Assembly (NCBI GenBank): GCA_030613225.1 | Contig: JAUWMJ010000238.1 | Coordinates: 1 to 5,592, forward strand | Length of the DNA: 5,592 bases | Direction: 5' to 3' | Origin: Desulfobacterales bacterium | Lineage (GTDB): Bacteria; Desulfobacterota; Desulfobacteria; Desulfobacterales; JAUWMJ01 | Part shown: positions 1 through 4,324 of the stretch, one piece after another | How positions within the stretch are numbered: the first letter of the stretch is position 1 | How the letters are laid out: the number at the start of each line of letters is the position of its first letter | Made by a program: the position numbers and the translations under genes | The notes under the pieces: model-generated | The model's database searches: none | What the model saw: the letters and a program-made list of their open reading frames with translations, nothing else | What the model was told of the DNA's origin: nothing

Positions 1-599
1 GACTTGATAGAAAGGCTCTTGTTACACTCTGTATCTTTTTTCTGTCGGCAACAGCACTGGGTATGACATATAAGGGGATAATGACCTTTTTACCCACCTA
101 CATGGGAACACGGGTGGAATTATCTTTCATGAACCTTAACAGCGTAACTCTTGGCGGCACAATAACTACCATAGCGCTGGCATCCGGTGCACTAGGCCAG
201 TATTTTGCCGGTCGCCTTGTGGAGAGGCATAGTGCTGAAAAACTCTATCTCGGAGCTGTCATTATCGGTATGATCTGTGTATTTATTATGGCAGTCAGTA
301 CCAATGCATTGCTGGTGGTCATAACTGTTATTTATGCTTTCTTCTATTTCTCAACACAGCCTATCCAGAATTTACTGGTTTCTCGTTACCTGCCTCCACA
401 CAGACAGGGATTAGGGTATGGTATCCTTTTTTTTCTTACCTTTGGTGTCGGGTCCACTGCCGCTGCCGTGTCCGGATATATTGCAGATCGATTGGGTCTT
501 GAAGCGGTATTCATTTTTATGGGAGTATGCTTTATAATGTCGGCATCCATGGTTATGCTTCTTGTATTAAGGGCCGGCCAAAGGAAATTTACAACATGA
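1..599 (+). CDS. MFS transporter, C-terminal half (5' end outside window)
   Basis: The frame is open from the left edge (first complete codon at 3) to the TGA at 597-599, giving 198 residues, about half of a typical 400-residue major facilitator protein. The ATG at 63 is internal: the 20 codons before it continue the same hydrophobic helix (KALVTLCIFFLSATALG). About six membrane segments can be seen, matching TM7-TM12. A short loop with GRLVERHSAEK looks like the MFS loop 8-9 motif. A later stretch, RQGLGYG followed by FGVGSTAAAVSGYIADRLG, resembles the usual TM10-TM11 region. MFS proteins are inner-membrane secondary transporters; the substrate cannot be told from this half. The gene converges on argC. 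Its stop codon overlaps the left end of an inverted-repeat element, so the last residues and the stop may have been altered by an insertion. The family call is firm; any subfamily would be a guess. Confidence 0.88.
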   Translation, partial: LDRKALVTLCIFFLSATALGMTYKGIMTFLPTYMGTRVELSFMNLNSVTLGGTITTIALASGALGQYFAGRLVERHSAEKLYLGAVIIGMICVFIMAVSTNALLVVITVIYAFFYFSTQPIQNLLVSRYLPPHRQGLGYGILFFLTFGVGSTAAAVSGYIADRLGLEAVFIFMGVCFIMSASMVMLLVLRAGQRKFTT

Positions 600-786
600 A
601 ACCTTTGCAAAACGGCACTTTTTCTCCGATTAGCGCTAAAGCTTCACTGAAGTGCCTGCGTCAGGCTCAAATTTTGGCACTTTAGTGAAGCTTCAGCGCT
701 ATCCTCGAAATATTAAATATATTCCTGTGGTTGAAATTTTCGCCTTCCTTGAACTCGAACAAAAATTACCCTTTTTCAAAGGTCTC
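598..786. repeat. MITE-like element with imperfect terminal inverted repeats
   Basis: The 15 bases at 598-612 (GAAACCTTTGCAAAA) match the reverse complement of 772-786 (TTTTTCAAAGGTCTC) at 13 of 15 positions, bounding a 189-bp non-coding stretch. Inside lies a long hairpin (631-701). Small size, terminal inverted repeats, internal symmetry and no reading frame are the usual signs of a non-autonomous miniature transposable element. No flanking target-site duplication is evident (acat on the left, gctc on the right). The ends could therefore be slightly different, the copy could be old, or the structure could be something else. The left end falls inside the MFS stop codon. The rest of the gap to argC, 787-863, shows nothing I can name. 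Confidence 0.45.
631..701. other. Long stem-loop, 26-base arms
   Basis: Arms 631-656 and 676-701 pair over 26 positions: 24 Watson-Crick pairs, one G-U (649/683) and one A-C (638/694), with a 19-base loop at 657-675. Read on the other strand, the two imperfect positions swap character. The stem lies between two convergent genes, but no T-run follows it on either strand, so it is not a canonical intrinsic terminator. A seven-base copy of the inner arm, GGCACTT at 614-620, could compete by pairing with AAGTGCC at 650-656, and CCTG-CGT-CAGG at 655-665 is a further small local hairpin. It most likely belongs to the surrounding MITE-like element, and it could still act as a transcript-end stabiliser for either gene. 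Confidence 0.7.
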
Positions 787-863
787 GCTCCGTATGGTTT
801 ACCAATGTTAACTTTTTTAGTTCATTAAATTCCTCATGTCAAGAAGACTCGCTGTGTGTTAAA

Positions 864-1901
864 CTAAACAGGAAAAGGAACATTCATAAGTCCTTTTGTT
901 TCATCGAGTTCGAGCATTATATTCATATTCTGAACAGCTTGCCCTGCCGCACCTTTTACAAGGTTATCAATCGCCGATATCAATATCAAACGATTATTCC
1001 GCAAATCAAGTTTAAACCCAATATCACAGTAATTAGTCCCACGAACATGCAATGTATCAGGAAACTTTCCTTCCGGAGAGATTCTTATAAAAGGGCTGCC
1101 TGAATAAAACGAAGAAAAGCAATTTTTTATATCCTCATAACTGAAACCTTTTACAAGATCTGCATATATCGTTGTCAGCATTCCACGAGTCATTGGAACA
1201 AGATGGGGAACAAACGTTATATTTATATCCTGCTTTGATTCAAGACTCAATATCTCTTCCATCTCCGGGTTATGCCTATGCTCGGCAATCTTGTATGCCT
1301 TAAATGATTCATTCACTTCGCAAAACTGTGTTGTAAGCAAAAGCGATCTGCCTGCACCGCTGACTCCTGATTTTGAATCTGCAACAATAGTATGAATATC
1401 TATAAGCTTGTTTTTTACCAGAGGTATAAGCGGCAATAAAACACTTGTAGGATAACATCCTGGATTTCCAATTAAAGAAGCTTTTTTAATCCTGTCATAA
1501 TAGATTTCGCAAAGCCCGTAAACAGAACGTTTAAGGAGGTCTGTGGCGGTATGTGGTTGATAACAAGCCTCATACTTAGCAGCATCACGGAACCTGAAAT
1601 CAGCAGAAAGATCTATCACTTTTTTTCCCTGCTTAATAAGCCCGGGTACAAGTTCCATGGGAAGTTTGTGCGGAAGAGCCATGAATATAACATCCGCCTT
1701 TTCGCAGATATGATCTGCTGCAAATTCTTCACATGCCAGATTAACACTACCTGCCATTGACGGGTAAATACTGTCAAACATCTCTCCTGAATATTGCCTG
1801 GAGGTTATAATTGTAAGTTCTGCATCCGGATGCCCTGACAGAATCCTGACCAGCTCAGCACCTGCATATCCTGTTGCACCAACAACACCCACCCTGATCA
1901 T
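864..1901 (-). CDS. argC: N-acetyl-gamma-glutamyl-phosphate reductase
   Basis: ArgC catalyses the third step of arginine biosynthesis in the cytoplasm, the NADPH-dependent reduction of N-acetylglutamyl phosphate to N-acetylglutamate semialdehyde. The 345-residue length is normal for the family. The N-terminal dinucleotide-binding loop is GATGYAGAELVRIL (8-21). The active-site motif GNPGCYPT (145-152) carries the catalytic cysteine at 149. SKSGVSGAGR (176-185) and EHRHNPEM (207-214) are further family motifs, the latter with the active-site histidine; VPHLVPMTRGML (231-242) is also typical. The ATG at 1899-1901 is supported by a strong GGGAGG (1906-1911 on the reverse strand) four bases upstream and by the standard MIRVGVVGATG start. 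The stop is TAG at 864-866. The gene stands alone here: no other arg gene is adjacent and the upstream neighbour is divergent. A candidate promoter lies about 80 bp upstream. It appears intact and functional. Confidence 0.97.
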   Translation of the reverse strand: MIRVGVVGATGYAGAELVRILSGHPDAELTIITSRQYSGEMFDSIYPSMAGSVNLACEEFAADHICEKADVIFMALPHKLPMELVPGLIKQGKKVIDLSADFRFRDAAKYEACYQPHTATDLLKRSVYGLCEIYYDRIKKASLIGNPGCYPTSVLLPLIPLVKNKLIDIHTIVADSKSGVSGAGRSLLLTTQFCEVNESFKAYKIAEHRHNPEMEEILSLESKQDINITFVPHLVPMTRGMLTTIYADLVKGFSYEDIKNCFSSFYSGSPFIRISPEGKFPDTLHVRGTNYCDIGFKLDLRNNRLILISAIDNLVKGAAGQAVQNMNIMLELDETKGLMNVPFPV

Positions 1902-1984
1902 AAAACCTCCCTGCTTTCAATGCTTTACAAAGTTTAAAGACCCCATAAAAACCGTATTCATCTAAAAATATCTCAAGAAAGGAT

Positions 1985-2013
1985 CTCATAACAAAGATAA
2001 TATCTAATTTCAA
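1985..2013 (-). promoter_or_regulatory. Candidate sigma-70-type promoter for argC
   Basis: On the reverse strand, TTGAAA (2013-2008) is followed after 17 bases by TATGAG (1990-1985), matching the -35 and -10 consensus at 5 of 6 and 4 of 6 positions. Transcription would start near 1978, giving a leader of roughly 77 bases before argC. The region is AT-rich, so chance matches are likely. A palindrome, ATTCATGAAT at 2018-2027, sits just upstream of the -35 and might be a regulator site, though it does not have the layout of an ArgR box. Confidence 0.3.
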
Positions 2014-2083
2014 GTTGATTCATGAATGCAGGAATTGACAAATTGATAAAATTAACATATTCCACCAAAAAGCTCATGGAAAT

Positions 2084-2241
2084 ATTAATGAATTCGTAAA
2101 AAGTTGAATTCATCAGGTTTTAGGTGTTATTTTTTATGTTAATGATATTATCTGTTTTAACAGAAACTTAAAACTTAAATCCTAAAACTTAAACCGTTTC
2201 GCGAAAAGTAGTTTTTGACTTTTTACGAAACTGTCATTAAT
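2084..2241. repeat. Nested inverted-repeat element in the divergent intergenic region
   Basis: The outer ends match as inverted repeats in two blocks: ATTAATGA (2084-2091) with TCATTAAT (2234-2241), and TTCGTAAAAAGT (2093-2104) with ACTTTTTACGAA (2218-2229). Both blocks are perfect, separated by one base on the left and four on the right. Further in, 2115-2124 pairs with 2181-2190 (nine Watson-Crick pairs and one G-U), and TCTGTT-tt-AACAGA makes a small hairpin at 2151-2164. The ends can also fold locally: ATGAATTC (2088-2095) with GAATTCAT (2106-2113), and 2196-2209 with 2218-2231. No reading frame of interest lies inside. It resembles a small MITE or dispersed intergenic repeat; a structured RNA or leader is a weaker alternative. 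No target-site duplication is evident. In the rest of 1902-2335 I see only the candidate promoters and the palindrome listed separately. Confidence 0.45.
2166..2193. repeat. 7-bp tandem repeat, four units
   Basis: Four consecutive heptamers lie in exact register: ACTTAAA (2166-2172), ACTTAAA (2173-2179), TCCTAAA (2180-2186) and ACTTAAA (2187-2193). Three are identical and the third differs at two positions. The variant unit supplies much of the pairing partner for GTTTTAGG at 2117-2124, so the array is part of the nested fold around it. It could be simple slippage in AT-rich DNA or a set of short binding sites. Confidence 0.6.
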
Positions 2242-2275
2242 TGATTGATTCGGTTTTTTTACTACTTCTTATCTC

Positions 2276-2303
2276 TTGACAGTATAGATTTTATGATTAA
2301 ATT
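2276..2303 (+). promoter_or_regulatory. Candidate sigma-70-type promoter for the zinc-ribbon/ABC operon
   Basis: A perfect -35 hexamer TTGACA (2276-2281) is followed after 16 bases by TAAATT (2298-2303), a 4-of-6 match to the -10 consensus. An alternative, better -10 sequence, TATGAT (2292-2297), has no good -35 at the right distance. A start near 2310 would leave a leader of about 26 bases before the ATG at 2336. It is the only perfect -35 I noticed in this gap and it is well placed, but the -10 is weak, so activator or repressor control is plausible. Confidence 0.4.
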
Positions 2304-2324
2304 TTTTCGATGAAATCGAAAAAA
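2302..2324. promoter_or_regulatory. Perfect palindrome/hairpin just upstream of the zinc-ribbon gene
   Basis: TTTTTTCGAT (2302-2311) and ATCGAAAAAA (2315-2324) are perfect 10-base inverted repeats around a three-base GAA centre. The palindrome begins on the last bases of the candidate -10 and covers the expected start site, which is a usual place for a repressor operator. If transcription starts further upstream, it would instead form a small 5'-leader hairpin ending about 11 bases before the start codon, close to the weak Shine-Dalgarno. It is not a rightward terminator, because the stem is followed by purines. Confidence 0.5.
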
Positions 2325-2335
2325 GAGAAACCGGT

Positions 2336-2650
2336 ATGCCAATATATGAATATGAACACATAGAAAAATCCTGCAACAGGGGTAAGGTTTTTGAAATAAA
2401 ACAGTCGATTAATGACAAACCGTTAAGCAAATGCCCTGAATGCAACGGACCGATAAATAAAATCATGTCCCTGGGAAATATCAGCACACCAAAAAGCAAC
2501 AGTGAGTTGCGTGATCTTGGTTTTACAAAGCTGGTGAAACGAGACAACGGCGTTTATGAGAACGTTACCGCCCGCAATGGAGACAGCCGCTACATGCTTC
2601 GCGACAAACCCGAAACAATCCCGAATCTTAAAAAGACTATAACAGATTGA
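2336..2650 (+). CDS. FmdB-type zinc-ribbon protein, variant
   Basis: The protein has 104 residues and starts with MPIYEYEH, the hallmark opening of the FmdB/Zn-ribbon_8 family, which fixes the start. FEIKQSIND (19-27) and the knuckle CPEC (33-36) follow as in the family. The first knuckle is unusual: in place of the normal CxxC after YEY there are His8 and Cys13, so metal binding would need an altered ligand set or may be lost. The tail (about 50-104) is longer than the short serine-rich tail of many family members and includes LGFTKLVKRDNGVYENVTA and DKPETIPNL. I believe this form recurs in sulfate-reducing Desulfobacterota, but that is from memory. FmdB proteins are small, probably regulatory, and mostly uncharacterised. 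The Shine-Dalgarno is weak (GAGA at 2325-2328). It is the first gene of the rightward set, 21 bp before the ABC ATPase gene. Confidence 0.85.
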   Translation: MPIYEYEHIEKSCNRGKVFEIKQSINDKPLSKCPECNGPINKIMSLGNISTPKSNSELRDLGFTKLVKRDNGVYENVTARNGDSRYMLRDKPETIPNLKKTITD

Positions 2651-2671
2651 AAGTTTGCAAAGGAGAAAGAT

Positions 2672-3607
2672 ATGATCCATGTTGAAAACCTGACAAAATA
2701 TTATAATGATCTTTGCGCTGTGGATCAGATCAGCTTTGATATCTCAAAGGGTGAAATCATGGGGCTGCTTGGCCCTAATGGCGCCGGTAAAACTACAACT
2801 TTGCAGATACTTACAGGCTTTTTGCGACCAACCGCAGGAAGCGTAAGAGTCAAAGATTACAGCATTGATGAAGATTCTCTTCAAATCAAGAAACTTCTTG
2901 GTTACCTCCCTGAGTCCGCACCTCTTTATCATGACATGCTGGTCTATGATTATCTGGATTACGTTGCGAATATTCGGCGAATAGACAGTTCCAAAAAAAT
3001 ATCACGGATTCGCCATTTAGCCGACCTTTGCGGCATCAGGGAAGTTATGCACAAAACCATCAACGAACTTTCAAAAGGCTTCAAACAACGTGTAGGACTG
3101 GCCCATGCCATGATGGATGATCCGGAAATACTTGTTTTGGACGAACCAACTTCGGGCCTTGACCCCAATCAAATTATAGAAATTCGTGACATCATTAAAC
3201 AGATCGGAAAAGAAAAGACCGTCATTTTATCAACACACATTCTAAGTGAAGCCGAAGCTACATGCGACCGAATTGTTATCATCAACAAGGGAAAAATCGT
3301 AGCGAACGACACCACCCAGACTTTAAAACAATCTGCCGGTGGAAATAATCTCATAAGCATTTCCCTTCAAAATACTGAGTTTAAATCCGTCAAACAACGG
3401 CTCACTACCATTAGCGGAATTTCAGACATAGCACAGGTCAGCAATGATAACGGCATTTTAAACCTTAAACTGACCTGCATGTCTTCTGCCGACATCAGAG
3501 GCGACATTTATAAAAAGGTCAGACAAACAGACTGGATACTTTTAGAGATGCATCAGGAAACCCAAACCCTGGAAAATATTTTCCGGGAACTCACAAGGGA
3601 GAATTAA
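2672..3607 (+). CDS. ABC-2 type transporter ATP-binding protein, GldA-like
   Basis: This 311-residue cytoplasmic ATPase should power the permease encoded next to it. The nucleotide-binding domain fills about residues 1-215. Walker A is GPNGAGKT (34-41). The Q-loop region is GYLPES (77-82), with Glu81 where many ABC proteins have Gln; this substitution is common in the GldA/CcmA-like ABC-2 branch. The signature is LSKGFKQRVGLA (133-144) rather than LSGGQ, again typical of that branch. Walker B is ILVLDEP (153-159), the D-loop SGLD (161-164), and the switch histidine His189 lies in STHIL. Residues about 220-311 form a C-terminal accessory domain. AGGAG at 2661-2665 lies six bases before the ATG. 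All catalytic motifs are present, so it should be active. The GldA-like label rests on the operon layout (ATPase, permease, GldG-like protein) and does not imply gliding motility. Confidence 0.95.
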   Translation: MIHVENLTKYYNDLCAVDQISFDISKGEIMGLLGPNGAGKTTTLQILTGFLRPTAGSVRVKDYSIDEDSLQIKKLLGYLPESAPLYHDMLVYDYLDYVANIRRIDSSKKISRIRHLADLCGIREVMHKTINELSKGFKQRVGLAHAMMDDPEILVLDEPTSGLDPNQIIEIRDIIKQIGKEKTVILSTHILSEAEATCDRIVIINKGKIVANDTTQTLKQSAGGNNLISISLQNTEFKSVKQRLTTISGISDIAQVSNDNGILNLKLTCMSSADIRGDIYKKVRQTDWILLEMHQETQTLENIFRELTREN

Positions 3608-3608
3608 T

Positions 3609-4313
3609 ATGCGGCAGGCCTTTTTTATTTTCAAAAGAGAATTTCGCACCTACTTTGTATCCCCAATTGCCTATATCGTTATATCGTTTTTTCTTCTTGT
3701 TACGGGATGGTTCTTTTTTACAACATTCTTTCTTTATAACCAGGCAAGTCTTCGTAATTTCTTTTCACTTCTTCCAATTATCTTTTCATTTGTAGTTCCG
3801 GCAATTACCATGCGGCTTTTTTCCGAAGAGTTCAATGTCGGATCATATGAAACTTTACTTACCATGCCTGTAACATTTCTTGACGTGGTTTTAGGTAAAT
3901 TTATGGCCTCAGTCGCTTTCATTGTTGCCATGTTGATACCGACTCTTGCCTACCCAATCACTGTTGGATTCCTTGGTCAGCTGGATTGGGGTCCGGTTGT
4001 AGGCGGCTACACAGGAGCAATCCTGCTTGGCGCCGCTTTCTCTGCAATAGGTCTTCTTTCTTCGTCTATGACCAGAAACCAGATTATTGCTTTTATTACA
4101 GGGATGGCTATCTGCTTTTCCCTTGTCCTGATTGATAAAATGCTCTTTTTTCTCCCCCGATTTTCACTGGTATTTTTTCAATATCTGGGAGCAGATCACC
4201 ATTTTCAAAATATTTCAAAGGGTATTATCGACTCAAGGGATATTCTCTATTTCCTGAGTATAAGCTTTATCGGCCTTTACGGCACACACCTTGTTTTACA
4301 GGAAAAAAATTAA
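3609..4313 (+). CDS. ABC-2 type permease, GldF-like
   Basis: This is a 234-residue inner-membrane protein with six predicted helices at about 19-43, 52-70, 97-121, 130-152, 157-182 and 211-231, the standard ABC-2 permease topology. The conserved cytoplasmic segment RLFSEEFNVGSYETLLTMPV (69-88), followed by VVLGKF, is the family hallmark and matches the region expected to contact the ATPase. The SSSMTRNQI loop (151-159) between helices 4 and 5 is also typical. The start lies one base after the ATPase stop (TAA 3605-3607), with AAGGGAG at 3595-3601 inside the ATPase coding end, so the two are probably translationally coupled. Presumably two permease copies work with two ATPases, together with the following auxiliary protein. 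The substrate is unknown. No frameshift or truncation is seen. Confidence 0.93.
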   Translation: MRQAFFIFKREFRTYFVSPIAYIVISFFLLVTGWFFFTTFFLYNQASLRNFFSLLPIIFSFVVPAITMRLFSEEFNVGSYETLLTMPVTFLDVVLGKFMASVAFIVAMLIPTLAYPITVGFLGQLDWGPVVGGYTGAILLGAAFSAIGLLSSSMTRNQIIAFITGMAICFSLVLIDKMLFFLPRFSLVFFQYLGADHHFQNISKGIIDSRDILYFLSISFIGLYGTHLVLQEKN

Positions 4314-4317
4314 GGAG
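4311..4317 (+). promoter_or_regulatory. Shine-Dalgarno overlapping the permease stop codon
   Basis: TAAGGAG at 4311-4317 contains both the permease stop codon (TAA 4311-4313) and a near-perfect ribosome-binding site, seven bases before ATG 4325. This supports that start for the GldG-like gene and suggests that ribosomes ending on the permease gene re-initiate here. Confidence 0.8.
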
Positions 4318-4324
4318 CATATAA

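Noticed and set aside
386..610. Reverse-strand open frame opposite the MFS gene
   Set aside because: It lies mostly within the MFS coding region on the opposite strand, has no recognisable domain or good ribosome-binding site, and reads as a shadow.
795..818. TGGT-TT-ACCA mini-hairpin followed by a T-run as a rightward terminator
   Set aside because: The stem is only four pairs with a two-base loop, and the T-run starts several bases after it, too weak for an intrinsic terminator.
1551..1760. Forward open frame inside argC
   Set aside because: It is fully antisense to conserved ArgC sequence, and its protein resembles nothing.
2018..2027. ATTCATGAAT palindrome as an ArgR operator for argC
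   Set aside because: An ArgR box has TGAAT and ATTCA half-sites in the opposite order around an AT-rich centre. A 10-bp palindrome in AT-rich DNA may be chance.
2084..2241. CRISPR-like repeat array
   Set aside because: The repeats are inverted and nested, or 7-bp tandem. There are no regularly spaced direct repeats with unique spacers and no cas gene.
2269..2680. Two reverse-strand open frames over the zinc-ribbon gene
   Set aside because: The forward frame has the conserved MPIYEY start and CPEC knuckle, while the reverse frames show no family features.
2748..3100. Glu81 at the Q-loop and LSKGF signature as signs of a dead ATPase
   Set aside because: Both variants are usual in this ABC-2 branch, and Walker A, Walker B, D-loop and switch histidine are all intact.
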